64,000 nt of DNA from contig CP082962.1 of the NCBI GenBank assembly GCA_021730285.1, positions 2,232,001-2,296,000 of the forward strand, in the 5' to 3' direction. Position 1 is the stretch's first letter, and every line of letters begins with the position of its first letter. This stretch comes from Desulfovibrio sp. JY (GTDB taxonomy: Bacteria > Desulfobacterota > Desulfovibrionia > Desulfovibrionales > Desulfovibrionaceae). Position numbers and translations under genes: made by a program. A model generated the notes under the pieces. That model worked only from the letters and a program-made list of their open reading frames with translations. It did no database searches and was not told the DNA's origin. Below are positions 1-8,493 of the stretch, one piece after another.

Positions 1-3000
1 TTTCCTTCGTCTCGACACCCAGCTTATCGAAGCCCGATGTAATGACGTCGGTGTAGGCGTCCAGGGCGTCGTTGACGCTTTGGGTCGTCTCGGCATCGGC
101 CGCGCCGGTGGAGCGGATTTCATGGGAGGTGGACGATCCTCCAAACATGGAGGAGTCCGTCACCTTGTAATAGTCCGCCGTGCCGACGTTGGCGGAACCA
201 CCTACGATGGATATTTGCAGACCAGAGCCCGTTTTCGTCTCGGTGTGCGTGTTGGAAAATCCCATGGCCAGCAGGCCACCAAGGGCGGCCACGCCGCCGA
301 CCACGCCCAGGGCTGTTCCGAGGCCGATGCCAGCCCCGGCAGAGGACGCGCCGGCCAGCGCGCCACCCTCAGCGGCCCCGGAAGTCACGGCCGTGTAGCC
401 GGCCCCTTCGGCCAGGGACGTGGCCGTGGTGGTCCCCAGGGTGCTCATTTCCGTGGCCGAGGCGGCGGAAAGCGCGGACAAGGAGGAGCCGCTGCTGAAA
501 AGATCGCTGACGTAGCTTACCCCTTTGGAGATGCCATAGTCGGCCGCCTTGCTGGTGATCTTGGATACGGCCGAGTTGGACAGGGAGCCGGTCCCTGAAC
601 CGGAGCTTGTACCTGAAGACCCCGCCAGGGCGCTCGTGGCATCGCTGCCGACCACGGATTCCACGATGGGGATGACCACATAGTTTTCCAACGCGTACTT
701 GATCATCTGCTGAACGATGTTCATCAGGTAATCGAGCATCGAATCCATGGCGCTTTTGAAAGCGTCGGCCATGGAGCCGCTGCCGTTGATCCAGGCCTTG
801 AAGGCATCGGTCGCCCCGCCGGCGATCGAACCAGACAGATCGTGGACCCCGGACGCGATTTCCTTGGAGAGCGAAACCCAGGAATCGCGCTGCCGGGTGG
901 CGGCATCCTTGTAGAGCCCGAATTCCAGGGTCAGGGCGTCCGAGAGCGTCGAGAGGAAATCGGTCTCGTATTCGAGGCGGGCTTCGATCTCCTCCTTGCG
1001 CAAATCCGACCGCTTCTTGGCGGCATAGGCCTCGTAGGCCGTCTCGGAATCGCAGTTGTCCTTGACGTGCTTGAGATGTTCGTCGAGGAGCGCCCACGCG
1101 GCCTGCCAATAGGCGTCGGACACGCCGGCAAGCGAGGCGAAGGCGGACTTCTGGTTTTCCAGGTCCTTGAGGCGAATTTCCTCCTTGAGATCGGCCAGGG
1201 CCTGGGCTCGCTCAGCTTCGTTGGCGTAGCGGGCATTAACGATCTTTTCCTGGTCCTGCGCCCACTTCTGGAGCTCCGTGGTCGAGCCGCCGTAAATCAG
1301 GTCCGGATCGCTGGTTAGTCGGCCGAGTTCCTTGAGGGTGGCGGCCGCCGTGTCCATGGCCGCTCCCCATGCCTTGATCTGGACAATCTGCTTTTCCAGC
1401 TCCCGGGCTTCCGCCAGCTTGGCCAGGGCCGCCTGGTAGTCGGCCACGTCACCCTTGGCCCCGATCATGGCCTTACGGATGGTCGCGCCGAGCTGGTCAT
1501 AGCGCTTGTCGATCTTGGCCAGATCGGCGGTCAGGCTGTCGCCACCGATCTGGGCCTGGAGCGTGTCGAGCTGGTTCTCGATGGATTGCAGGTAGGACGC
1601 GCCTCGGGCTTCGAAGCGCTCGATGGCGTTGGCGCTGGCCCCCGTCGACTTGGTCAGGTTCTTGACCGAGTTGTCTTCGGCTTCCTGGGCGCGCTGCACC
1701 GCCGCATAATATCCCGGCATGTCGGTCAAACCGGCCTGCAACTCGGCGTAGGCGTCCGCCTGCCGGGCAACGGACAGCGCGTGGGCATCGGCCACCCGGG
1801 TCGATTTGCTCAGCTCGGACTCATTGATGCCGGCCCTCCCGGCGCTGTAGCCGGCGACCGCGCCGCTGTCCTTGATTTCCTGTTTGGCCAGGTTGTCCCG
1901 CTGCTTCTTGAGCTCCTTGTAGGCAAGATTCGCATCATCGAGCTGCCCGTTGAGGTTTTCCAGCTCCCGCGACAGGGCGTCGGCCTCGCGCAGGTCGATA
2001 TTGGGGTTGGCCAGCTTGGCTTCCACAGCCGTCTTGCTGTTCGTGACGACGCCCACGGCGTTGTCCAGGGAGTATTGCTTGGCCTCCAGGCTCCGGGTCT
2101 TGTATTCGGCCGTGCCCTTGATGAGCTCCTGAATGTAGGCCTTGGCCTGGACGAGCTGGGAGTTGTCCACGTTGGCAACGACGTTGACCACCCAGGTCTG
2201 GCCGGTCAGCTCGCGGATCTGTTCCTCGAACCATTTGAGCTTGGCGCGCAGCTGGTCGACCGTTTCGCCCGAGGGACCGAAGTCGACCTGGTGCGTTTGG
2301 ACATCGACCAGGGCTTCGGCCAGTCCTTGCGCCTGTTCCTTGAGGTCCTTGACCCAGGTTGCCTTGCGCTGGTCCAGGTCCTCGAGCTGCTTCTTGAGGC
2401 CCTCAAGCGACGACGTCCAGGTGGCGAACGGCGGCAGCTCGCCCCTGGCTTCGGCCATCATGGCTTTGTACGTGACCGTGAACTGCTCGAGGTTGTGGGT
2501 CAGATTCTGGTTGAAGGCGGTGCCGATCTTTTCGACGATCGTCACAAGGCCCGTCACCAAAGAGGAATCGGACAGCTCCAGGAAGGAATTCTTGAGGCGT
2601 TCGGCGTTGGCGATGGCGGTATCGGCCGTGGCCTGCCAGCCGTCGCCGAAGGCGGCCAGCTTGTCGGCGAGTTTCGGAATGAAGGTATCGGAAACCACCT
2701 CGCCGTTTTCCATCATCTTCTGGAACGCGGCCGTGGTCACGCCCAGGGCATCCGCGCCCATCTTGAGCGCGCCCGGGATTCTCTCGGCAAACTGCTGCCG
2801 GTATTCCTCGGCCTGCACCGTGCCCTTGGAAAGCATCTGTTCCAGGGCGAGCAGCGCCCCAGCCACGTCCTGGGAGGAGCCGCCGACCTTGGTGATGGCC
2901 GCCGTCACCGCCTCGAAAGTCTTGCGCTGGTTGTCCGTGGACAGGCCGACGGTGTCGGCGGCGGCCGCGAACTTCTTGTAGGAGCCGGCGACGTCCAGGA

Positions 3001-3592
3001 GGCTTTTGCCGAAGGCGTCGGCCATGGATGCGGCATAGCGGAGCTGCTCCGCGCCGGCGTCCTTGAAAACCGCCGTGTAGGTCGCGGCCAGCTGCTCCAT
3101 GGCCATGGCCGCGCCGACAACCTGGTTGGCAAAGGAAATGACCTGGTCAACGCCGAAGGCCGCGATCATCGCGGTGCCGACCTGGACGGCCAGGGCACGG
3201 ATGTCGGACAGGTTCGCGCCGAGCGCTTCGGCCTGCGCCTTGGCTTCGGCCGCGCCGCTGCCCAGATTGCGCATAGCCGTGCCGCCGGCCTTGCCGCCGG
3301 CTTCGGCTTCGCTGCCGGCTTTCTTGATCTCCGCCCCGGCCGTGGCCATGGCCGCGCCGGCCTCGTCGCCGGCCTTCTTGGCCGTGGCTCCCATGCCATC
3401 CAGGGCCTGCGTCGCCTTGGCGACCGGCTGCGTCACCGCGCTCGCGTCGAGCTTGAGCGCACCATTCAGATCGACGGCCTGCCCCTTGGCCTTCAGGGAA
3501 TCCAGGTCCTGTGCGGTTTCCTGGATTCCCCGACGGCCCGAAGCATTGTCGGTCTCGATGATGATGCGGACGCGGTTTTCGGGCGTGGACAT
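1..3592 (-). CDS. Phage tail tape measure protein (C-terminus outside window)
   Basis: Open from the ATG at 3592 to the window edge, nearly 1200 residues without a stop. The N-terminal part starts MSTPENRVRIIIETDNAS, followed by Ala/Lys/Glu-rich helical stretches, then a hydrophobic region (around residues 130-160, with AFGVDQVISFANQVVG) and long coiled-coil-like sections. Near the left edge the protein is Gly/Ser/Ala-rich with hydrophobic patches (ALGVVGGVAALGGLLAMGF). Great length, helical repeats, hydrophobic patches and position directly after the tail chaperone are typical of tape measure proteins, which set tail length and help DNA exit. The gene begins 3 bp after the chaperone extension frame ends. 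The true C-terminus is not visible. Confidence 0.85.
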   Translation of the reverse strand, partial: MSTPENRVRIIIETDNASGRRGIQETAQDLDSLKAKGQAVDLNGALKLDASAVTQPVAKATQALDGMGATAKKAGDEAGAAMATAGAEIKKAGSEAEAGGKAGGTAMRNLGSGAAEAKAQAEALGANLSDIRALAVQVGTAMIAAFGVDQVISFANQVVGAAMAMEQLAATYTAVFKDAGAEQLRYAASMADAFGKSLLDVAGSYKKFAAAADTVGLSTDNQRKTFEAVTAAITKVGGSSQDVAGALLALEQMLSKGTVQAEEYRQQFAERIPGALKMGADALGVTTAAFQKMMENGEVVSDTFIPKLADKLAAFGDGWQATADTAIANAERLKNSFLELSDSSLVTGLVTIVEKIGTAFNQNLTHNLEQFTVTYKAMMAEARGELPPFATWTSSLEGLKKQLEDLDQRKATWVKDLKEQAQGLAEALVDVQTHQVDFGPSGETVDQLRAKLKWFEEQIRELTGQTWVVNVVANVDNSQLVQAKAYIQELIKGTAEYKTRSLEAKQYSLDNAVGVVTNSKTAVEAKLANPNIDLREADALSRELENLNGQLDDANLAYKELKKQRDNLAKQEIKDSGAVAGYSAGRAGINESELSKSTRVADAHALSVARQADAYAELQAGLTDMPGYYAAVQRAQEAEDNSVKNLTKSTGASANAIERFEARGASYLQSIENQLDTLQAQIGGDSLTADLAKIDKRYDQLGATIRKAMIGAKGDVADYQAALAKLAEARELEKQIVQIKAWGAAMDTAAATLKELGRLTSDPDLIYGGSTTELQKWAQDQEKIVNARYANEAERAQALADLKEEIRLKDLENQKSAFASLAGVSDAYWQAAWALLDEHLKHVKDNCDSETAYEAYAAKKRSDLRKEEIEARLEYETDFLSTLSDALTLEFGLYKDAATRQRDSWVSLSKEIASGVHDLSGSIAGGATDAFKAWINGSGSMADAFKSAMDSMLDYLMNIVQQMIKYALENYVVIPIVESVVGSDATSALAGSSGTSSGSGTGSLSNSAVSKITSKAADYGISKGVSYVSDLFSSGSSLSALSAASATEMSTLGTTTATSLAEGAGYTAVTSGAAEGGALAGASSAGAGIGLGTALGVVGGVAALGGLLAMGFSNTHTETKTGSGLQISIVGGSANVGTADYYKVTDSSMFGGSSTSHEIRSTGAADAETTQSVNDALDAYTDVITSGFDKLGVETKE

Positions 3593-3595
3593 GGC

Positions 3596-3824
3596 TTAAA
3601 ACAGGCTTTGCTGCCGGCGTTGGATGTAGAGTTCCAGGATGCCCAGATCGATCCAGGTTTGTTCGTCAAGGTCGTCTTGCCCGTAAGGGTAGCCGCCCAG
3701 ACGTTTGGTGCGCAGGTAGATCAGGAAGTTCACATACAGGCTCGGGGCGGCGTGCCGTTTGGGGCATCCCGCGCAGGCCGCCCTGAGCCACGGCCCATTG
3801 GCGCTTACGCACTCGGCAAGGGGC
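3596..3824 (-). CDS. Tail assembly chaperone, -1 frameshift extension (gpT-like part)
   Basis: A second frame, -1 relative to the upstream chaperone gene, stays open past that gene's stop and ends 3 bp before the tape measure start. It encodes a compact C-terminal segment containing YVNFLIYLRTKRLGGYPYG and EQTWIDLGILELYIQ. It has no convincing start of its own. In many long-tailed phages the protein before the tape measure is made in two forms by a programmed -1 shift (lambda gpG/gpGT). The shift could occur at CCCCTTG (plus 3818-3824), where a Pro codon CCC can slip back onto CCC. The exact slip site is inferred. Confidence 0.6.
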
Positions 3825-4302
3825 TGGTCGGGTCCTCCGCATCCGTCGAAGTGTCGGCCAATAATTCGCTCAAAGGGTCGTCGCCGAGGTCCTCCACCAC
3901 CTCGAAGTTGTTTTCCTCGTCCGGCGTGGACGTGGGATTGATGGCCATCCGGCCAACGACGGCCAGGATGTCCGGACGCCACTTGGCCAGCAGCCCCTTC
4001 CAGTTCGGGTCGTAGGCCGGATCGGTTTTGTCCGAGCTGATGATCTGGCCGGCCTCATTGGCCAGGCAGCCTTTTTTGAAGCCGAGCAGCACGCATTTTC
4101 CGAGCGCCGTTTGCTCGGGAAAAACGTTGGATTTGGTCAGGATCTTGTTGCCTTTCCGTTTCATGGTGGCTTTTTGGTAGGCATCCCGCTCGGGCTGTGT
4201 GGGGAAGCGGTAATGGAATTCCAACAGCTTGCCCGAGGTCTTGTCCCGAAGCTCCAGAACGTTGCTGCCGCCCAAAACGAGAGCGCCCGATTCTTCCGAC
4301 AT
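3805..4302 (-). CDS. Phage tail assembly chaperone (gpG-like)
   Basis: 165 residues starting at MSEESGALVLGG (ATG at 4302). The open frame runs further upstream, but that would enter the preceding tail tube gene. It is an acidic soluble protein with no membrane segment, ending in an Asp/Glu/Ser/Thr-rich tail. It lies between the tail tube gene and the tape measure gene, the usual place for the chaperone that coats the tape measure during tail assembly. The same region is read in the -1 frame beyond its stop (see the extension at 3596-3824). The family was assigned from position and gene architecture rather than strong sequence recognition. Confidence 0.7.
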   Translation of the reverse strand: MSEESGALVLGGSNVLELRDKTSGKLLEFHYRFPTQPERDAYQKATMKRKGNKILTKSNVFPEQTALGKCVLLGFKKGCLANEAGQIISSDKTDPAYDPNWKGLLAKWRPDILAVVGRMAINPTSTPDEENNFEVVEDLGDDPLSELLADTSTDAEDPTSPLPSA

Positions 4303-4328
4303 GCGAAACTCCTTTGCGAGGCTTGCGG

Positions 4329-5498
4329 TTAAAGGATGGTCAGTCGCCATTCGTCGTCGCCTGCGTCCCGGTGGGCGTTGGCGATGTAGTTGGCGGTGTA
4401 GGCGGAGATGCCCGAACGGTCGGCATGCTTGAGGCCGTCGTATTGGGCGGCCGGGAGTTCGATGCGAATCCGGTTGCCGGGGTTACTGCCGAACAAGGTG
4501 GCGATGCGTGAGGTGCCGGCCGATTTCCATTTGGCCCAGGGGTTGTAGTTGGCCAGGGCGTCCATTTCCGGATTGATCGTGCCCGTCGATTCACGGCCGG
4601 TAATGAGTGCCCCGATCATGCCCTCGGCCGCGTTGGCATCCAGGCGGTCGGCCAAGGTGTTGCCAATGGCATAGGTGAATTCGGTGATCACGGGCCGGTA
4701 CTCGCCGATGACGAAATTGGCCCCCATGAACATGGGCGGCACGATATCGGTGAGCTCCGGGACGGGGATCGTCTCGGCGTCGGCCGGGTCGGTCCACAGC
4801 CCGGTCATGGTGAATTCGAAGGACGGGTATTTGTTGACGGCGCAATTCATTGTGAACGTGCCGCGCGCGCCGACCACGGTGTAGAGGATGGCATCCTTGT
4901 AGAAGAGAATGCCGGCCGAGTTCTGGGTGACCGGGCGTTGGGTGATGGGCCGATATTCGATGCCGGGCGCGACGGACGTCACGTCAGCGGTGACGTTGGA
5001 CGAGGCGCCGGTGATCTGCTCGGGCTCGAAGGTGCCGACAACGTCCTTGACCACCAGCGTGTTGTCGCCGTCGATATGATGCACCACACCCGTGGCTTGG
5101 GACGTTGCGCCGGTGATGTTTTCGCCGAGCAGGATGCCGGCCACCGCACTCACGGCCAGCCGCACCACGTCCGTGCGCTGGGTGCCGCAGGCCAAAAGCA
5201 GCGGTTCGCAGTCCGGAGGCAGTACCTTGCCGCCCTCGGCCACGCCGCCGCCGCGCAGTTCGACCGTCGTTTTGAACGTGATTTTTTTGGAGCCGATGAC
5301 GGCCCCGGCCGGGGAGAAGGTGCCCCGCACCACGTCGCGCTTGACCTTCTCGCCCGTGGGCTCCACGTCCACGCCGTTGTTGATAAAAAGGCCGTTTTTG
5401 GCCTCCATGACAGGCAACTGGCCATAGACGTCTTCCTTTTTGGCCATGACCACGGCTTTCCTGGTCAACTGCACTTGCTGTTCTTGCTGTACGGGCAT
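4329..5498 (-). CDS. Phage major tail tube protein
   Basis: 389 residues; ATG at 5498 preceded by GGAGAA. Rich in beta-strand-forming sequence and small polar residues, without membrane segments or catalytic motifs. Contains ITFKTTVELRGGG and NYNPWAKWKSAGTSRIATL. Its place between the gp37-like protein and the tail chaperone, and the lack of any sheath gene, indicate the single major tail protein of a siphovirus-type tail. It is longer than many tube proteins; residues about 130-190 (repeats around ITGATSQATGV and ITGASSNVTADV) could be an inserted immunoglobulin-like or spacer domain. Function is inferred mainly from synteny. Confidence 0.7.
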   Translation of the reverse strand: MPVQQEQQVQLTRKAVVMAKKEDVYGQLPVMEAKNGLFINNGVDVEPTGEKVKRDVVRGTFSPAGAVIGSKKITFKTTVELRGGGVAEGGKVLPPDCEPLLLACGTQRTDVVRLAVSAVAGILLGENITGATSQATGVVHHIDGDNTLVVKDVVGTFEPEQITGASSNVTADVTSVAPGIEYRPITQRPVTQNSAGILFYKDAILYTVVGARGTFTMNCAVNKYPSFEFTMTGLWTDPADAETIPVPELTDIVPPMFMGANFVIGEYRPVITEFTYAIGNTLADRLDANAAEGMIGALITGRESTGTINPEMDALANYNPWAKWKSAGTSRIATLFGSNPGNRIRIELPAAQYDGLKHADRSGISAYTANYIANAHRDAGDDEWRLTIL

Positions 5499-5510
5499 GT
5501 GCCGTTCTCC

Positions 5511-5951
5511 TTATTCGCCGAGCCGGTACGGCTGGGCGATCTCGTAAACCGCATAGCAGGCCGTCATGTCCGTCTTGGACAGGAACGTCTCCTGACGCTT
5601 GAGGATCGCCGGCATGTTCGGGAAGATTTCCTGGCCATGCAGAAGCCGGCGAACCGCTCCAAGGAGCGGGTAGGCTCCGGACGCGCCGGTCCGGGTGTCG
5701 GCCTCGCTGCGTAGGGACCGATCGCAAACGAAGACGAAGTAGGCTCCCCGATCGATCTGCCGCTGTCCCAGGTTCTCGATGACCGATCCGGCGTAGACCA
5801 CCAGGAGCGCCGGCAGGTTGGGCAAAAGCCTGGGCAGGGCTTCGGGCTCCAGGTCGTCGCCGTAAGTCTTGATCTGCCGCACGCCGTGGCTGGCCCGGAG
5901 CGGTTCCAAGGCTGCCACCAGCGCGTCTTCCATCTCGTGGATTTCAACCAT
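5511..5951 (-). CDS. Mu gp37-like protein (DUF1834), head-tail junction region
   Basis: 146 residues from MVEIHEMEDALVAAL. The longer open frame to 6047 would run deep into the preceding gene, so the ATG at 5951, which overlaps that gene by 8 bp, is chosen. The protein has a long N-terminal helix, then LPALLVVYAGSVI and a central beta section (RGAYFVFVCDRSLRSEAD) as expected for the DUF1834/gp37 family of Mu-like phages. It probably acts at the head-tail interface or tail terminator. Start and stop overlaps with its neighbours suggest translational coupling in the structural operon. Confidence 0.75.
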   Translation of the reverse strand: MVEIHEMEDALVAALEPLRASHGVRQIKTYGDDLEPEALPRLLPNLPALLVVYAGSVIENLGQRQIDRGAYFVFVCDRSLRSEADTRTGASGAYPLLGAVRRLLHGQEIFPNMPAILKRQETFLSKTDMTACYAVYEIAQPYRLGE

Positions 5952-6438
5952 TGACCTTTCCCAGGTAGTCGAGGAGCGTTTCCCCGATGCTGTTCCAGTC
6001 CTCGGCGCTGAGGCCCATGTAGGGACGGGCCGGGATGCGAACGACATTGACCGCGCGCGCCTGGCCGTCCGCGCCCCGGAAAAAAAGCGCCTTGGCCGTC
6101 TTCGGGCGAATCTCGCCGCCTTCCTGGTGGATGCGCGCGTACTTGAGCGAGGGGCCGCTCGGACCGATTTCCACCCGGTTGGCCGAGGCCTCGTAGACGA
6201 TGCCGGACATGAGCGCCCCGGTATCGACCAGGGTCTGGCCGCCCTGGAGCTTGGCCCGGAGGCTCGGCTTCCAGCGCGTGCCGTCCGGCGCGTGCCCCAG
6301 CTCGAAGTTTTCCTGGATACTGCCCACCAGCAGCCTGCCGATCAGGGCCATGGCCGGCGTCATGTCGTCGACCCGCGTCAGGAGACGGGCCAGGAATCCG
6401 GCCGTCGGCGCGACGACCACCTCGACGCGGAAATCCAT
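5944..6438 (-). CDS. Phage virion morphogenesis protein (Mu gpG-like)
   Basis: 164 residues, ATG at 6438. Recognisable features of the virion morphogenesis family are the N-terminal helix with ALIGRLLVGSIQENFELG, then PDGTRWKPSL, the stretch LVDTGALMSGIVYEA, and the C-terminal IPARPYMGLSAED. These proteins act in joining head and tail in Mu-like and related phages. It overlaps the next gene by 8 bp and the previous gene by 1 bp, so it sits in a tightly packed structural operon. In Mu, gpG lies directly after the F head gene; here it has moved to sit beside the gp36/gp37 genes, as in other Mu-like siphophages. Confidence 0.85.
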   Translation of the reverse strand: MDFRVEVVVAPTAGFLARLLTRVDDMTPAMALIGRLLVGSIQENFELGHAPDGTRWKPSLRAKLQGGQTLVDTGALMSGIVYEASANRVEIGPSGPSLKYARIHQEGGEIRPKTAKALFFRGADGQARAVNVVRIPARPYMGLSAEDWNSIGETLLDYLGKVNG

Positions 6439-6893
6439 CAGGGCATCCTCCGAAAGAACGCGTCCCCGAACAGGGGCGCGCCGGCGGACGCGGTCAGGCC
6501 GCTGTCGCCGGACACAACGGGTTCGCTGCCGATGGCACCCGGCAACTTGAGCGTTCCGGCGGCGAACTGCGTAAGGAGGGCGACGGCCCCGTTGTAGTCG
6601 GCGGCCACGGGCTTGAGCGCGTCCTCGAGATTGGGACGGCGCTGGTAGAGCCGGTAACGGGCGATCCTGGCGGCGAGCTGCCGGACGATGCGCGGCGGCG
6701 CGGTAAACGGTACGTCCGCGACGCCGGCGAGATGCGCGTCGACCTCCTGGGACGCCTGGTCAAAGACATCGGCCAGGATCGCGGCCGCCCCCGGATCGGA
6801 CAGGTCGGTTGCCGTGCCGGCGTCGTTGACCAGGGCCAGGACGTCCTGGTCCTGGATGAGCCCCCGGAGGTCCGCGAGAGTGACGTAGGCCAT
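6438..6893 (-). CDS. Mu gp36-like protein (DUF1320), head completion
   Basis: 151 residues, ATG at 6893 (MAYVTLADLRGLI). The DUF1320 pattern is clear: a short N-terminal helix, then DQASQEVDAHLAGVADVPF and VRQLAARIARYRLYQRRP, a helical head-completion fold in which the middle helices carry Arg and Tyr. The protein is thought to connect the portal to the tail. It ends with a hydrophilic tail. Stop and start overlap with the following virion morphogenesis gene. The longer open frame reaching 6965 would overlap the capsid gene and was not used. Confidence 0.85.
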   Translation of the reverse strand: MAYVTLADLRGLIQDQDVLALVNDAGTATDLSDPGAAAILADVFDQASQEVDAHLAGVADVPFTAPPRIVRQLAARIARYRLYQRRPNLEDALKPVAADYNGAVALLTQFAAGTLKLPGAIGSEPVVSGDSGLTASAGAPLFGDAFFRRMP

Positions 6894-6900
6894 GGCGCGC

Positions 6901-7875
6901 CTACAGGACCACGGCGTCGCAGACGCCACGGGTGTTGACGACGGGGAACGGCTTGGACTCGGCAATGAGCTTGTAGCCGCTGGGGTCGTCGGTCTTGACC
7001 GGCTTCACGAACAGCGGCAGCGCCTGCAGGTTGGCGTCCAGATCGTCCACGGCGCAGTACGGGAGGCGGTGGCCGGCATCGAGGGCGATCATGCGCACCG
7101 TGTCGTCGGGTACGGCCGGAACCATGGCCCCGGATTCCGGGTCGCGCTGTTTTTCCGACCGACGCTTGACCAGGTAGCCGCCGACATTGATGCCCTGGCT
7201 CGTGATCTCCACCCGGATTTGCGCCGTGGTCTTGGAGTTCTCGGCAATGACGAAAAGCGCGTTGTAGGCTTCCTTGCCGGCCCAGATTTCGACCTGTCCG
7301 CCGAAGCCGCCGTCCTGGATGGCTTCTTCCATGTCGGACAGGCAGGTGTAGACATCCTTGAGCTTGGCGTCGGCTGCGTTCCAGGCCTTTTCCGCCTCCA
7401 CGGAAAGGATCTGGCCGTAAACGACTTCAAGGACGTCGAAGCCGCCTTTTTCCAGGGCCACGGGCCAGCGCAACGTTCCGGACAGCGCCCGGGCGCACAT
7501 GGCCTCGGTGGTGCGCCGCACGGCCCGGCGCAAATAGTCGGTTTTTCCCCTGGCCCAAGTATCCAGGCTTTCACCTTTGAGTATGGCCAGGTTGTTGAGG
7601 TCGGCAGCCGTGAGCGGCTTGTGGGTGCGCACCGGCAGGGGTTCGTACATGGCGATGCCGCCGCTTTCGGACACGGCCGCGATACTCGGGCCGCCCCGGC
7701 GAATCAGCGGCAGCGGTTGGGCATCCACGGCGAGGTCGTCCGCGCCGAGGAGCGCCAGGGGATGCTGCGGCCGGTCGGTGAAAACGGCGTCCATGACCGG
7801 CGTCTTGAGCACGGGCAAGGCGACCAGGTAGGCGATGATGGCGTCGCGGGTGAAAAGACCGCGCAAATTGATCAT
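6901..7875 (-). CDS. Phage major capsid protein (lambda gpE-like family)
   Basis: 324 residues, ATG at 7875 after a GGAG ribosome site. The layout matches the major capsid protein E family rather than Mu gpT: an N-terminal arm (MINLRGLFTRDAIIAYL), then PVRTHKPLTAADLNNL, a long spine helix with Arg and Ala (DYLRRAVRRTTEAMCARAL), a central domain with GGQVEIWAGKEAYNALF, and a C-terminal beta section with DTVRMIALDAGHRLPY. It follows the decoration protein and the protease/scaffold gene in the usual head-gene order. Together with the F-like head gene this means the head module mixes Mu-type and lambda-type parts. Confidence 0.85.
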   Translation of the reverse strand: MINLRGLFTRDAIIAYLVALPVLKTPVMDAVFTDRPQHPLALLGADDLAVDAQPLPLIRRGGPSIAAVSESGGIAMYEPLPVRTHKPLTAADLNNLAILKGESLDTWARGKTDYLRRAVRRTTEAMCARALSGTLRWPVALEKGGFDVLEVVYGQILSVEAEKAWNAADAKLKDVYTCLSDMEEAIQDGGFGGQVEIWAGKEAYNALFVIAENSKTTAQIRVEITSQGINVGGYLVKRRSEKQRDPESGAMVPAVPDDTVRMIALDAGHRLPYCAVDDLDANLQALPLFVKPVKTDDPSGYKLIAESKPFPVVNTRGVCDAVVL

Positions 7876-7887
7876 GTCGGGTCTCCT

Positions 7888-8484
7888 TTAGTTGGGCCAG
7901 ATGCCGGCTTCGGCGAGCAGGGACAGCACGGCGGCGGTCGGTGCGGCCGAAGAGACGGCACCGACTTTGAGCACGTCCTTGCGCACGCTGCCGTGGACGA
8001 CGACAAGGCCGGATGAGGACGCCGCGGTGTCCACCATTTCGTCCAGGACCCCGTGCAACCGGCGGTTATAGGCAGCGGCCACCTCGGTGCCGTCCGCCAC
8101 GTTGGCGGCGAAGGTAACGGCCACGGCCCCGGTGACGTAGTTCACGGTGCCGCTGCCGCCGGCGCTGCCGTAAAGGCGACCGCAACCATCATCGGCGAAG
8201 CTCTCGACGCCGTCGGTTATGGACGAGGTCCCGGGCTGAATCGGGGCGTTGGCCAGGGTGCCGGCATAGGCTTTGGTGGTGCCGTTGCCCGTGCCGAGCA
8301 ATTCGCCGGGCACGCTTTCGAAGGGGATGGCCTCTCCGGCTGCGTCGGCGGCCAGAAGCAGGCCCACAGGCAACACGCCCTGGCCGGCTTTGAGCTTGCG
8401 AGTGACGATGACCGGCGGATGGCCTTCGCCCCGGGCGCGCTGGTCGTCGTAATTGATGCGGGTGATGACGCCGTTGATGCTCAT
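7888..8484 (-). CDS. Head decoration-type protein
   Basis: 198 residues, ATG at 8484. The sequence is rich in Gly, Ala, Thr and Val with short beta-strand patterns and no catalytic motif. The first 60 residues (VIVTRKLKAGQGVLPVGLLL) resemble the entry domain of head decoration proteins. The central part (TVNYVTGAVAVTFAANVADG) looks like a repeated beta module, and residues VVVHGSVRKDVLKVG sit near the C-terminus. It lies between the protease/scaffold gene and the capsid gene, where lambda has its gpD decoration protein. The assignment rests on position and composition. Confidence 0.65.
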   Translation of the reverse strand: MSINGVITRINYDDQRARGEGHPPVIVTRKLKAGQGVLPVGLLLAADAAGEAIPFESVPGELLGTGNGTTKAYAGTLANAPIQPGTSSITDGVESFADDGCGRLYGSAGGSGTVNYVTGAVAVTFAANVADGTEVAAAYNRRLHGVLDEMVDTAASSSGLVVVHGSVRKDVLKVGAVSSAAPTAAVLSLLAEAGIWPN

Positions 8485-8493
8485 GGTTCCCCC

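Noticed and set aside
1586-4015. Plus-strand 809-residue open frame over the tape measure region
   Set aside because: It is the antisense shadow of the GC-rich tape measure gene; low-complexity Gly/Arg/Leu sequence, no ribosome site, and it crosses several real minus-strand genes.
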